In this document: one piece after another, positions 52,036-61,641 of the stretch
Numbering within the stretch: position 1 is the stretch's first letter
How the letters are laid out: the number at the start of each line of letters is the position of its first letter
Assembly (NCBI GenBank): GCA_041940305.1
Contig: JBGTSJ010000010.1
Location: forward strand, 160,394 to 224,393
Direction: 5' to 3'
Length of the DNA: 64,000 nt
From: JBGTSJ01 sp041940305
GTDB taxonomy: Bacteria; Planctomycetota; Planctomycetia; Planctomycetales; Planctomycetaceae
Program-made: the position numbers and the translations under genes
The notes under the pieces: model-generated
Databases searched by the model: none
What the model was told of the DNA's origin: nothing
What the model saw: only the letters and a program-made list of their open reading frames with translations

Positions 52036-55000
52036 TCCTTCGTAGGGGCTGCGGGCACCTCTGGCGCCTGCCGTCGCGAGATATCCTCGAAGTACAGCTT
52101 GATCAGCCGGGCGTAGTCTCCTTCCGGCCGCTTGCGCGACGTGTTCTGCAGTTCGGTCTTGAGCGTGCCCGATAGCTCGCCCCAGTTGCGGGTCGAGAGT
52201 TCCTGCAGGTGCAGTTCGAGGTCTGTCAGGTTCACGCCCGGACTCGAATCCGAGCCGGGATTGTTCGCGGCTTCCGAGTTCGGCGGCGGCTGGCCCGCTC
52301 TCCCCTGCTGCGATGCGTTCTGGCTCAACTGCGACATCCGCTGCTGTGGCGACGGCTGCAGCTGACGGGCGGCCTGCTGCAATGCGGCGGCCGCTTCCTG
52401 CAGTGACTGCGCAGCCGAAGGATTCATCGGCGAACCGTTCTCGCCGGGCTGCATTTCACCCGGCTGCTGTTGCGACGCGTCCGACTGCATCTCTCCCTCT
52501 TCGGCCGCGCCGCGCGACGCCTCGTCACCCTCGCCCTGGGCGAGTTCGCCGTTCTCGCCGGGCTGACCTTCCGGCGACGGCAGCTGACCGGGCTGGTTCT
52601 GCGCCAGTTGCTCGCCCGCCTGTTGCAGCTGACGCGCGGCGTCCGTAACCTGCTGGCCGACTTCTCCCGGCACCGGCGACGGCTGACCCTCGGGTGAAGG
52701 CTGCGCCGAAGTCGCCTGCTGGGCAGTCTGCCGCAACGCTTCCGCCGCCTGGCGGGCCGACTGCGACGCCTGCTGGAAGTTTCGTTGCTGCTGCTGCGAA
52801 GCGGCCGACTGCATCGATGTCTGGGCCTGCTGCGACGCCTGCTGCGACTGCGAGGCCTGTTGAGCCTGTTCCTCCCGCGACAGCGGTGCGGATGAGAGCT
52901 GCTCGGCAATGTCCTGCAGTTCCCGCTCCATCTGCGCGGTCGCCTGGGCCAACTGCTGCTGGCTCCGCTGCTGTGCCGCCTGACGGGCCGGCGGCGACTG
53001 CGCGGCCTGCGCGAGCTGCTGCGCGTTCTCGCTCTGCTGCTGAGCGAGTTCTTCCGCACGCTGGGCCAGTTGAGGCTGGGCGGGCGAGTTGCCGTCCGAC
53101 GGGCTGGCCAGTTCTGCGGACGACTCCTGCGCCGACTCAGCCGCCTGGTTCGCCGTTTCGGCGGCCTGTGCAAGCTGTCCGCTCATCGCCTGCTCGGCAG
53201 CCTGCGCCGCCTGCTCCGCGAACTCGCGGGCCTGCTCCGTCGCGGCCGATTCTGCACCCGACTGCTGCGCCGTCTCCAGCGCCAGGGCCGCGGCTTGCTG
53301 GGCGAGTTCCGACTGACGCTGCAGCGCTTCGGTCGCCGCCTGCGCGGCCTCCGCGTCGCCGGGCTGTTCCCCCATCGGCGGCTCCGCCTGGGCCGCCTCG
53401 GCATTATTGGCCGGCGGCTGGCCGGCACTCTGCTGAGCCAGTTCGCGCTGCTGCTGAGCCAGCTCGGCTGCAGCTTGAGCCAACTCGCGGTTCTGCGGAG
53501 CGGACGGATGCTCCGCCATCGCGGCAGGCTGTTCACCCATTGGTGGGGCGGCATCAGCCGGCGCTTCCCCGTTCGGTTCGGATCCTTCCGGCGGTTGACC
53601 GGCATTCTGCGCGACCTGGGGCTGCGCGTTCTCCGGCGTCACGCTCTCGGCGAGCTGGCCCAACGCCTGCTGCGATTGTTCGAGCGCCGCCATCGCCTGC
53701 TCGGACTGAGTCGGATCCTGCGCGGACTGGTTCAGTGCTTCGGCCGCCGCCTGCGCCGCTTCCTGCGCGGCGGATTGCTGTTCCTGATGCGCGGGGACAT
53801 CCAGTTGTGCGACCTGCTCGGCGAGTTGCCGCTGGGCCTCGGCCTGGGCGGCCAGGTCCTGCTGGTTCTGGAATCGCGCCGCCTGATGCGCGGCCCCCTG
53901 GATCTGCTCCTGCTCGGCCTGCATCTGCGCGACCTGCTCGCCGGCGGTCGGCTCGTTGCGCAAGGCCCGTTCGAGATCGGCCAGCGCCTGCTGCGACTCC
54001 CGCTGTGCCTCTCCCGCCTGCGGCAGGTTCTCGGACGACAGTTGACGCTGCGCTTCTGCCGCGGCCTGCGCAGCCTCGTTGCGCTGCATCTCATGGCCGG
54101 GTGCGTCGAGACGCGCGGCGTCCTGGGCGATCTGTTGTTGGCGCTGCGCCAGTTGTTCGAGCCGCTGGGCGGTCTCTTCAGCAGGTCGCTCCGCGGCGCC
54201 GGCTTCCGTCTCCGCGGCCTGCTGCGCCACTTCCCGCTGCTGCTGCTGTAACCGTTCTACTTCCTGCACGGCCTGCTGCAGCCGTTCTTCCTCGCTGGGG
54301 AACTGCTGGGCGAGTTGTTCCAAAGCCTGCTGCGTCCGTTCAGCCGCCGCCAGCGCCTCCTGCGGCTGATCCTCGTTCAGCTTGCGCAGCGTCTCGTCCG
54401 CCTGATCAACCGCCTGCTGCTGCTGGTTCCGCAACGACGGCGGAGTCGGCAACTGGGCGGTCGCCGCCTGGATCGCCGCCTCCGCGGCGGCGAGTTCCTG
54501 GGGGGATGCCGGTTCCTCTTCCTGATTCGGTTCGGCGCCCGGCTCGCTCTCCTGCGGGTCGCGGTTCAGCGCCTGCTCCATTTCCTGACGCAGCGCCTGC
54601 TGCCGCTCGGCGAGTTCCCGAGCCGCCGCCTGCGGATCGGAAGGCAGTTCGGCGTTCTTCCGCAGTTCCTCGGCCAGACGTTCCATGGCGCGGGCCGCGT
54701 TCTCCTGCAGACGCGCCGCTTCCTCGGAATTGCCGGCCTGCAACTGCTCCAGCGCCTGCCGCAGCTCCTCGACGTCCAGCGGATCGGCCGGCTGCGCGGC
54801 CGCCATTTCCGGTCGCGACGCCAGCTGTTCGGCCTGTTCGGTCAGCTCCTGCTGCCGGTTCGCCAGCGGCTGCAGCGACTCGCCGTGCTCCATCGCTTCC
54901 TGCTCAAGCGCTTCGGCAAGGCGATCTTCGCGATCGGCGATCTGACCCGCCTGCCGTGCGAGTTCGGCCAGCCGATCGAGCTGATTCTGAAACGCCGCAT

Positions 55001-57260
55001 CCAGCAACTCGGGCCGGTGATTCAGCAGTTCATTCAGGTCCGACGTCAGGTCCTGGTGTTCGTTCTGTAAGCGCTCCTGCTCGGCCGCAATCTGTTGCTG
55101 CTGCGGCTGGGGCACCTGGGCGTTGTTCGCATTGGCTTCGTTGGCGGCGTCACGCTGCTCGTCCAGCGCCGCGACATCATTGGCAAGACGCTCCGTCCGG
55201 TCCGCCAGCCGCTGCAGTTCCAGCAGGTCCTGCTCCAGCTGCGCCAGCTGTTCAAAGTCCCCCTCGAGTTCCTGCAGCCGGTCGGCGGCGGCCTGCAGTT
55301 TCTCGCCCGCCTGCTGCAGTTCGGCCGGCTTGTCGGCGACCGCCGCCGGTTCCGCCTGCTCCAGATGCTGCGCGGCCTCCGTCAGGTTCTGCTCGCCAAT
55401 CTCGCGCGTCTCCTCAGCAATGTTGGCATACAGCGGATGCAGCTCGAATAGCGCGGCGAGTTGATCGAGCCGTTCCGTCAGTTCGCGCTCCGACTGAGCC
55501 AGCGGCGACAGCTCCTCATTCCGCGCGAACGGCTGGTTCTGCTGCTGCATCTGCTCCGCATTGGCGCGCAGATCTTCCACCTGCTCGCAGTCGGCCACGA
55601 CTTCCTGCCGGATCGCCCGGATCTCCTCCAGCAACTGCTGCTGCCGCTCCGCGATCTCCCGCGCGTTGTACGGATCAGCCTCGTCCGCGATCGTGATCAA
55701 TCGCCGTTCGGTCCAGGACTCGTTAGGACCCGGATCGGGCCGCTCGTCCGCCGCCCGCGCCCGAATCGCCACCAGACCTCCGTCCGCAACACCCAGCGGT
55801 TTGAGATCGAACGGAAAGACATGATCCAATTCGGTCCCCCCCAGCAGCGCCGGGTCGCACTCCAGCAGACCGGTCCCCTCACCGCCCGCAATGATCTCGT
55901 AATGCAGTTCGAGTGCGGCCAGGCCAAAGTCGTCGCTCGCCGTCACCGGGACGCGAATCAGATCATCCGGACGCGCCTGCATCTCATCCCGCTGATCCGC
56001 ATACGCGATCTGCGGCGCGGCATCGGCCGTCACCCGCAGCCGGCGAAACGGTTCGTTCGCGTTGTGCAGCGAATGCTCATCCGTCAGCCGGAACGAAAAG
56101 CGTCCCCCTTCGACAGCTGTGAGCATGTACCGTGCACCCGCACGATCCCCCGCAAGTTCGACGGGATGCTGCACCGTGGCCGGTGCCTCCTTCGCATCCG
56201 CGTCACCCGCTTCGGGCGTCCACAAGAACTCCGCCGCGGCGACCGGCTTGTTGAACTGCATATCGAATGTCAGCCGGCTCCCCGCCAGCGCCACGATCTC
56301 TCCCACGGCTCCGTCGATCCGCTGCACGGGATGACCGGTATACGCCGGAGGCTCCACCGTCACCGCCAGCGCGGCCAGCGCCGGCGCTTCAACGACGTTC
56401 ACGTGATACGTGCGCGAGCGGGCGTTCTCGGCCGCGACGTGAAAGTCGAACGGCTGAAACACATGCGGCATCACGGCAATGTAGCTGCCGCGCTGCTCGT
56501 CCCACGTCATCCGCCGGCGATCCGATTCGTCAACGGCCGTCCGCCATTCGAGCCAGACATCCAGCGGGCGGTCTTCCTGCTTGAAGCGCCACCGTGGTAC
56601 CGCCGCGAGTTCCACATCGGAGCCGCGCGCCACGGTTCGATCACCCTGCTCCACCTCAAAGTACAGGTTCGACGCCCGGTCCAGGTTCTGCCACGGCGCA
56701 AAAAACCGGGTCAGCAGCAGGCCGTACCCCTCAAAGAACAGAAACGGCACGAGCAGCGCCGCGACAGCGAACAACCCCGCCACGCCCCAGCGGCCCGCCC
56801 CATCCGCCTTCGCCGCGTCACCCACATCCACCCGCGACACTGCCTGCCGCGTCTGCTGCATCAGCAGTTCGCGCATCAGCGCGGACCCCTTCTCCCGTTC
56901 CGGCACGAAGGGATTGCTGAGCTCAACCGTCGACGACAGCCGCTCCTGCAACTCCGGATGGGCCGACTCGACCAGCGCGGCAAACTCCGATGTGTCAGCA
57001 TGCCGCAGCACCGGACGCAGCAGCATCCGCCAGGCCGTGAATAGTGCCACCAGTCCCACCGCCGCCAGCAATCCGGTGCGGACTGTCACCGGCAGGTCCC
57101 ACAACAGATCGACCACAAGGCCGGTCGCGATCGTGGCTGCCACGGCCACCGCCAGCACGCCGATTCCCCGGATCACGGCGATCCATCGCACCCGCCGCTC
57201 CAGACCCGACAGCCGATCCGTCAATTCCGTCTGCAACAGAGCCAGGTCCGCCTGCGACAT
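52032..57260 (-). CDS. Giant DUF4175-type membrane protein with Gln-rich coiled coil
   Basis: 1742 residues from the ATG at 57260, behind GAGGAGAGG. Two or three N-terminal membrane helices (IRGIGVLAVAVAATIATGLVV, LLAAVGLVALFTAW, and a later LFAVAALLVPFLFFEG) precede a beta-rich region (about 205-490) and then some 1100 residues of low-complexity coiled coil made almost only of Q, A, E, L, R and S. It belongs by layout to DUF4175 proteins. It probably extends through the periplasm and could brace the membrane. The downstream cyclase-like gene overlaps its stop codon. Confidence 0.9.
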   Translation of the reverse strand: MSQADLALLQTELTDRLSGLERRVRWIAVIRGIGVLAVAVAATIATGLVVDLLWDLPVTVRTGLLAAVGLVALFTAWRMLLRPVLRHADTSEFAALVESAHPELQERLSSTVELSNPFVPEREKGSALMRELLMQQTRQAVSRVDVGDAAKADGAGRWGVAGLFAVAALLVPFLFFEGYGLLLTRFFAPWQNLDRASNLYFEVEQGDRTVARGSDVELAAVPRWRFKQEDRPLDVWLEWRTAVDESDRRRMTWDEQRGSYIAVMPHVFQPFDFHVAAENARSRTYHVNVVEAPALAALAVTVEPPAYTGHPVQRIDGAVGEIVALAGSRLTFDMQFNKPVAAAEFLWTPEAGDADAKEAPATVQHPVELAGDRAGARYMLTAVEGGRFSFRLTDEHSLHNANEPFRRLRVTADAAPQIAYADQRDEMQARPDDLIRVPVTASDDFGLAALELHYEIIAGGEGTGLLECDPALLGGTELDHVFPFDLKPLGVADGGLVAIRARAADERPDPGPNESWTERRLITIADEADPYNAREIAERQQQLLEEIRAIRQEVVADCEQVEDLRANAEQMQQQNQPFARNEELSPLAQSERELTERLDQLAALFELHPLYANIAEETREIGEQNLTEAAQHLEQAEPAAVADKPAELQQAGEKLQAAADRLQELEGDFEQLAQLEQDLLELQRLADRTERLANDVAALDEQRDAANEANANNAQVPQPQQQQIAAEQERLQNEHQDLTSDLNELLNHRPELLDAAFQNQLDRLAELARQAGQIADREDRLAEALEQEAMEHGESLQPLANRQQELTEQAEQLASRPEMAAAQPADPLDVEELRQALEQLQAGNSEEAARLQENAARAMERLAEELRKNAELPSDPQAAARELAERQQALRQEMEQALNRDPQESEPGAEPNQEEEPASPQELAAAEAAIQAATAQLPTPPSLRNQQQQAVDQADETLRKLNEDQPQEALAAAERTQQALEQLAQQFPSEEERLQQAVQEVERLQQQQREVAQQAAETEAGAAERPAEETAQRLEQLAQRQQQIAQDAARLDAPGHEMQRNEAAQAAAEAQRQLSSENLPQAGEAQRESQQALADLERALRNEPTAGEQVAQMQAEQEQIQGAAHQAARFQNQQDLAAQAEAQRQLAEQVAQLDVPAHQEQQSAAQEAAQAAAEALNQSAQDPTQSEQAMAALEQSQQALGQLAESVTPENAQPQVAQNAGQPPEGSEPNGEAPADAAPPMGEQPAAMAEHPSAPQNRELAQAAAELAQQQRELAQQSAGQPPANNAEAAQAEPPMGEQPGDAEAAQAATEALQRQSELAQQAAALALETAQQSGAESAATEQAREFAEQAAQAAEQAMSGQLAQAAETANQAAESAQESSAELASPSDGNSPAQPQLAQRAEELAQQQSENAQQLAQAAQSPPARQAAQQRSQQQLAQATAQMERELQDIAEQLSSAPLSREEQAQQASQSQQASQQAQTSMQSAASQQQQRNFQQASQSARQAAEALRQTAQQATSAQPSPEGQPSPVPGEVGQQVTDAARQLQQAGEQLAQNQPGQLPSPEGQPGENGELAQGEGDEASRGAAEEGEMQSDASQQQPGEMQPGENGSPMNPSAAQSLQEAAAALQQAARQLQPSPQQRMSQLSQNASQQGRAGQPPPNSEAANNPGSDSSPGVNLTDLELHLQELSTRNWGELSGTLKTELQNTSRKRPEGDYARLIKLYFEDISRRQAPEVPAAPTKE

Positions 57261-57431
57261 GGGCCTCTCCTCATGCGATGATGCAGCCGCGATTCGGCGC
57301 CGCCCCGCTGCTCCGGCGGATCGCCCGTTCGCCCCGCGGACATTGTAACCTCCGCAATTGCACCGCAATAGCGCTAATCGGCGACCGATGAATCGAACCG
57401 GCCGATCCCGGCGTGGACCCGGGATCGCATG

Positions 57432-57929
57432 TTACCCGTGCGAATGCGGAGTCGGCTCCATCCTCGCACCTCGCCGCCGCCCGCCTCGAGCGTCGCAGGT
57501 CGAGCAGTGCCCCTTGATCAGGATCTCCGTGATCCGGGCGATCTCCGCCGAGCGTTGCCGCGACGCCGCCGTGAACTCCATCTCGTCCAGGCAGGTGACG
57601 TTGCCGCAGTCCACGCAGACAAAATGGGGATGGCTCCCCGCGTGGGCATCGTCCGGATTCCGCATCTCGAATCGCCAGACGTGATCCCCCAGTTCGGCCC
57701 GATGCAGGATCTCCGCCTCGGTGAGGTCGGACAGGTTCCGGAACACGGTCGCCTTGTCGAACCCCAGCGGCACCAGCTTCTCCGCCAGTTCGGCGTGCGT
57801 CATCGGCGCCTTCGCCCGCCGCAGCTCCTTGAGCACCTGGATGCGCGCCGGCGTGCTCCGCAGACCCGCGGAACGCAGCAGGGTCCGAATCTCCTGCAGG
57901 TCGCGATCGTCCGGCTCGGGTGCGGGCAT
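57432..57929 (-). CDS. Fur-family metal- or peroxide-responsive repressor
   Basis: About 165 residues from the ATG at 57929. Winged-helix region: LRSAGLRSTPARIQVLKEL and PMTHAELAEKL, FDKATVFRNLSDL. The metal-sensing half has HVWRFEM, SHPHFVCVDCGNVTCLD and a second CSTC near the end, giving the structural zinc site (two CxxC) of Fur-family proteins. Whether it senses iron, zinc, manganese or peroxide cannot be read reliably. The C-terminus is Arg-rich. Confidence 0.9.
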   Translation of the reverse strand: MPAPEPDDRDLQEIRTLLRSAGLRSTPARIQVLKELRRAKAPMTHAELAEKLVPLGFDKATVFRNLSDLTEAEILHRAELGDHVWRFEMRNPDDAHAGSHPHFVCVDCGNVTCLDEMEFTAASRQRSAEIARITEILIKGHCSTCDARGGRRRGARMEPTPHSHG

Positions 57930-58126
57930 CAGTCTCTGGAATCTGCCGGGAATCAAGCAGGATTGAACGAAGCAAACTTATGGTACGGACGGCCTCCGGT
58001 ACTGTCCACACGGATCACGGCCCGCTCACGCTCGCAATTCCCACGCACTCCGTGTCCGCGACAGACCCGGCCACGTCCGGTATAGTCGCGTCGAATCCGC
58101 AACTCACCGCGAGAGGTCCGCCAGCA

Positions 58127-58864
58127 ATGAGCAACATGAGCATCTCCGCCGACTGCCTCGCCGCGCTCGGCAAGTACGACACCCCGACCGTCTGCAACGT
58201 CGTCGAGCTGTTCGACGTGCAGCCCCGCAGCGCGGGATTCATGGATGATTCCATCCGCTGCTGCTTCCCCAGCCTGCCGCCAATGGTCGGCTTCGCCGTC
58301 ACCACGACCTTTCGCAGCAAGTCCCCGCCGCGCAGCGGCAACGTCTACGCCGGGCTGACCGAGCAGGTCGAAGCCTTCGGCGAACTCCCCGGTCCCGCCG
58401 TCGTCGTCTTCCAGGACCTCGACGAACCGACCTGTTCCGCCACCTTCGGCGAGGTGATGTGCTCCGTCTATAAGGCGTTCGGCGGCGCCGGCATCATCAC
58501 CTCCGGCGCGGGGCGCGATCTCGACCAGGTCGAAGCCATCGGCTTCCCCGCCTTCACGAACGGAACCATCTGCGCCCACGGCTACTGCCACATGCTGCAC
58601 ATGAACGTCCCGGTCACCGTCGGAGGAATGATCATCGAGCCGGGCATGCTGCTGCACGGAGACCGCAACGGCGTCACCACCATCCCGCTCGAAGTGGCCG
58701 ACGAAGTCCCCGACGCCTGCCGCGAACTCATGGTGGCCGAGCAGATCGTGCTCGACTACGTCCGGGGCGGAAACGTCACTCCCGCCGGATTCAACGAGGC
58801 CCGCAAGGAATCGCAGTCCGCTATCAGCAAACTGGGCCAGCGTCTGTCGCGTACAGCAAAATGA
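58127..58864 (+). CDS. RraA-like / HMG-aldolase-family protein
   Basis: About 245 residues from the ATG at 58127. Family blocks include YDTPTVCNVVELF, GPAVVVFQDLD, GGAGIITSGAGRDLDQVEAIGFPAF and PGMLLHGDRNGVTTIP (the metal and pyruvate site of 4-hydroxy-4-methyl-2-oxoglutarate/oxaloacetate lyases; the Arg-Asp pair is present). It may cleave a beta-hydroxy acid or act as an RNase E-binding regulator; the more enzyme-like motif argues for the former. Divergent from the Fur-family gene. Confidence 0.85.
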   Translation: MSNMSISADCLAALGKYDTPTVCNVVELFDVQPRSAGFMDDSIRCCFPSLPPMVGFAVTTTFRSKSPPRSGNVYAGLTEQVEAFGELPGPAVVVFQDLDEPTCSATFGEVMCSVYKAFGGAGIITSGAGRDLDQVEAIGFPAFTNGTICAHGYCHMLHMNVPVTVGGMIIEPGMLLHGDRNGVTTIPLEVADEVPDACRELMVAEQIVLDYVRGGNVTPAGFNEARKESQSAISKLGQRLSRTAK

Positions 58865-58981
58865 ACCCGGAGCGGCGGACCGAACCATCCGCCCCCTTGG
58901 CATCCGTCCAGAATGTACTCGCCCCCGCCCCCGCCCCCGCCCGCTCGGCGCTCAGCGACCTGGAACCGTCCCGCGTGACCG

Positions 58982-60349
58982 ATGCTGAGCTCGAAGCTGT
59001 ACTGGCGATGCTTCGCGGCCACTGAGGCCGCCGTCCTGCTCACGGCGGCGGTCGGACTCCTGATAGCCGGCGATGGCGCGTGGTTATGGGTGATGCTGGC
59101 CTGCGGGACCGCAGCCGCGGCGGCCGCCGGCTGGTTTGCGCTCCGACCCGTTGGCCGCACCGTCGATGCTCTCAATCAGACGGCCCGTAGCATGGTCTCG
59201 GGCGACGCCCGCAGCGCGATGCACGCGATTCTCGAAGACGCTGCGGCGGCCGTCGATCAGGGAGTCCAACATCTCCAGGCCCGCGTCACCGAGTTGGAAC
59301 ATCGGGAAGCGGCCCTGTCCCAGGACACCGACCTGCTCGAAACCGTCCTCGGCACAATGGTCGAAGGCGTGATCGTCGTCGACGGCGCCGAGCGAGTCCT
59401 GTACCTCAACGGAGCGGCCCGATCCCTGCTCGACGTCCCGCGCCGCGAGGTCATCGGTCGTCCCCTGCTCGAAGTCGTGCGGTCTCCAGGCATCGAAGCA
59501 GGAGCCCGGGCCGCATTGCAGTCGCAGCAGATACACCAGTCGGAGTTCGAGATCCCGCGCAAGGACAAAACCATCTCCCTCGGAGCATCCCCGCTCGCCG
59601 GAGAGCCCCAGCGCGGCGCCGTGCTCGTCCTGCACGATGTCACCGAACTGCGGCGTCTGGAACGAATGCGCCGCGACTTCGTCTCCAATGTGTCGCATGA
59701 ACTGAAGACTCCGCTCACCGCCATCCAGGCCTACGCCGACACGCTTTCCGACGGGGCCGTTGATGACCCCGAGCACAACCGCAGGTTCCTCGCCCGCATC
59801 ATCGAACAGGCCCAGCGGCTGGAGACCCTGATCCTCGACCTGCTGCGCCTGGCCCGGATCGAGTCGCAACAGACCGTCGAGCTGTCCCCCATCTCTCTGG
59901 GGGCCGCCGTCGCCGACTGCGTGCGGGACCTCGAGCCGATTGCAGACGCCAAGCAGCTCGCACTGGAGACTGCCGGCAGTGAGCCCTGCCACGTCCTTGC
60001 CGAATCAGGGGATCTCCGCCAGCTCATCGAGAACCTGCTCGACAACGCCATCAAGTACACCCCCCCGCAGGGGCGGGTGAGCGTGCAGGTTCGCCGGGAC
60101 GGCCAGTGGGGCATCCTCGAAGTCTCGGACACGGGCATCGGCATCGCCCGCGAAGACCAGCAGCGCATCTTCGAGCGGTTCTACAGGGTCGACCGCGCCC
60201 GGGCCCGGGCCGTCGGCGGGACCGGCCTCGGCCTGTCGATCGTCAAGCACGTGGTGCAGCAGTTCGGCGGGGAGATCGCCATCGCCAGCGAACTTGGGAA
60301 GGGCACGCAGTTCACGGTGAGATTGCCCTTAGCAAACCACAACCCGTGA
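58982..60349 (+). CDS. phoR: PhoR-like sensor histidine kinase
   Basis: A 455-residue sensor: two N-terminal membrane helices (about 12-30 and 34-52) with no large loop between them, a HAMP-like segment, a PAS domain (about 115-215; VIVVDGAERVLYLNGAARSLL), the phosphoacceptor box NVSHELKTPLTAI (His near 238), and an ATPase domain with NLLDNAIKYT, DTGIGI and GTGLGLSIVKH. The minimal periplasmic loop matches PhoR, which reads phosphate through PstSCAB. Genes pstS-pstC-pstA-pstB follow. No phoB response regulator is present on either side in the window. Confidence 0.9.
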   Translation: MLSSKLYWRCFAATEAAVLLTAAVGLLIAGDGAWLWVMLACGTAAAAAAGWFALRPVGRTVDALNQTARSMVSGDARSAMHAILEDAAAAVDQGVQHLQARVTELEHREAALSQDTDLLETVLGTMVEGVIVVDGAERVLYLNGAARSLLDVPRREVIGRPLLEVVRSPGIEAGARAALQSQQIHQSEFEIPRKDKTISLGASPLAGEPQRGAVLVLHDVTELRRLERMRRDFVSNVSHELKTPLTAIQAYADTLSDGAVDDPEHNRRFLARIIEQAQRLETLILDLLRLARIESQQTVELSPISLGAAVADCVRDLEPIADAKQLALETAGSEPCHVLAESGDLRQLIENLLDNAIKYTPPQGRVSVQVRRDGQWGILEVSDTGIGIAREDQQRIFERFYRVDRARARAVGGTGLGLSIVKHVVQQFGGEIAIASELGKGTQFTVRLPLANHNP

Positions 60350-60424
60350 AGATTACACAACAATTTACCAATAAAAGACTTACACCTTCCAGCAAATTCC
60401 AGATTCGGCACGCCTCCTTCGCGA

Positions 60425-60472
60425 CTTCTTAACAATTGGCTGGTCTACTTCTTAACAATTCGACCTTAACAT
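60425..60472 (+). promoter_or_regulatory. Candidate PhoB-binding region upstream of pstS
   Basis: Three CTTAACA units at 60428, 60451 and 60465 (23 and 14 bases apart), the first two within the longer repeat CTTCTTAACAATT. The stretch 60350-60500 is unusually AT-rich for this genome. The CTTAAC core resembles known Pho boxes, but the spacing is not the regular 11 bp, so this is tentative. Confidence 0.4.
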
Positions 60473-60544
60473 TTGAGCGTCGACGCACCTCGCCCTGACG
60501 CGATTCTAACGCTCATTCTCCTCTAAAATCTGAAGGACGTCACC

Positions 60545-61564
60545 ATGCCACGCACCCCCTTGAGCAGTCTATTGACGCTCGCGCTGCTCAGCGGTCTCTT
60601 CGGCTGCAGCAGCGATTCCTCAACCAGCGTAGCGCCGACGGGGACGGGGGGAACAGGAGCGTCCGGAACTCCCGAAGTGACTGGCACGATGCCGGAGGGG
60701 GCCGTCTTCCCCACAGACGAGACCGTCGAAGCCGGCGAGTACACGCCGCTTTCCCGGCCGCTGTACCTGTATGTCAGCAAGGAGTCGCTGAAGAAGCCAG
60801 CCGTCGCCGCCTACCTCCAGTATTACCTCTCCGACGAAGGGCAGCAGCTCGTCGCCGACGTCGGTTACGTGCGGCTGAATCAGGAACAACTTGCGGCGAC
60901 CCGCCAGACCCTCGACGACGCCATCGCGGCTGCCGGCACCAGCCTCGGAAGTGAGCTTTCCGGTGACGTCGTCATCGATGGTTCCAGCACCGTCCAACCC
61001 ATCTCCGCCGCCGTTGCGGAAGAATTCTCAACCGAGCATCCGGACGTCCGCGTCCCCGTCGGCACGTCCGGCACCGGCAGCGGTTTCAAAATCTTCGCCC
61101 GCGGCGAATCCGACATCAGCGACGCCTCTCGCCCCATCAAGGATTCGGAGATCGAAGCCCTCAACGCGGCCGGCATCGAGTACCTGGAACTCAAGATCGC
61201 CATCGACGGGCTGACGGTCGTCGTGCATCCCGAGAACGACTGGGTTGCCGGTATGACCGTCGAACAGTTGAAGCAGATCTGGGCACCGGAGAGCAAAGTC
61301 ACCAAGTGGAGCGAGATCAACCCGGAGTGGCCGGATGAGCCGATCAACCTGTACGGACCCGGCACCGCCTCCGGAACGTTCGACTACTTCACCGAAGCCA
61401 TCGTCGGTGAATCCGGCGCCAGCCGCGCCGACTACCAGCAGAGCGAGGACGACAACGTCCTCGTCACGGGCGTCGCCGGCGACCCGTACGCGCTCGGCTA
61501 CTTCGGCTACGCCTACTACGTCAGCAACAAGGAGCAGCTGAAGGCGCTCGCCATCGCTCCCTGA
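60545..61564 (+). CDS. pstS: Phosphate-binding lipoprotein PstS, circularly permuted
   Basis: A 339-residue lipoprotein (lipobox LFGC, Cys21; Gly/Thr-rich linker to about 48). The usual order of PstS is N-lobe SGxVxIDGSSTV...SGTFDYF...ALGYFGYAYY, then PTDETV..GEYTPLSRPLYLYV at the C-terminus. Here the segment normally last, VFPTDETVEAGEYTPLSRP with its following helix and GYVRL (residues 49-125), comes first, and the usual beginning SGDVVIDGSSTVQPI starts at 139. The protein ends at the loop KALAIAP, where the C-terminal segment would normally follow. Phosphate-binding residues SGTGSG (175-180), DISDASRPI and SGTFDYF (276-282) are intact. The binding protein for the PstCAB permease. Confidence 0.93.
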   Translation: MPRTPLSSLLTLALLSGLFGCSSDSSTSVAPTGTGGTGASGTPEVTGTMPEGAVFPTDETVEAGEYTPLSRPLYLYVSKESLKKPAVAAYLQYYLSDEGQQLVADVGYVRLNQEQLAATRQTLDDAIAAAGTSLGSELSGDVVIDGSSTVQPISAAVAEEFSTEHPDVRVPVGTSGTGSGFKIFARGESDISDASRPIKDSEIEALNAAGIEYLELKIAIDGLTVVVHPENDWVAGMTVEQLKQIWAPESKVTKWSEINPEWPDEPINLYGPGTASGTFDYFTEAIVGESGASRADYQQSEDDNVLVTGVAGDPYALGYFGYAYYVSNKEQLKALAIAP

Positions 61565-61581
61565 ACGGGCGGCCGTTCTGG

Positions 61582-61614
61582 AGAAACCCGGTTTCTTGAA
61601 GAAACCGGGTTTCT
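61582..61614. repeat. Palindrome family, copy 4 (33 bp), between pstS and pstC
   Basis: Identical in sequence to copy 1 at 28038-28070. It starts 18 bp after the pstS stop and ends 27 bp before pstC. In the transcript it would form a strong hairpin between an abundant binding-protein message and the permease genes, so it could reduce downstream expression or protect the pstS 3' end. Confidence 0.95.
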
Positions 61615-61641
61615 GAGAGTTCACGACGCAGACAGCCATCC

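Noticed and set aside
52694..55696. 1000-codon plus-strand frame opposite the DUF4175 gene
   Set aside because: Product of the CTG/CAG-rich low-complexity coding sequence read backwards; nearly only Pro, Ala, Arg and Ser.
60545..61564. PstS as a truncated pseudogene
   Set aside because: The missing C-terminal block is present at the N-terminus, the frame is intact and the lipoprotein signal is good, so permutation explains it better than decay.
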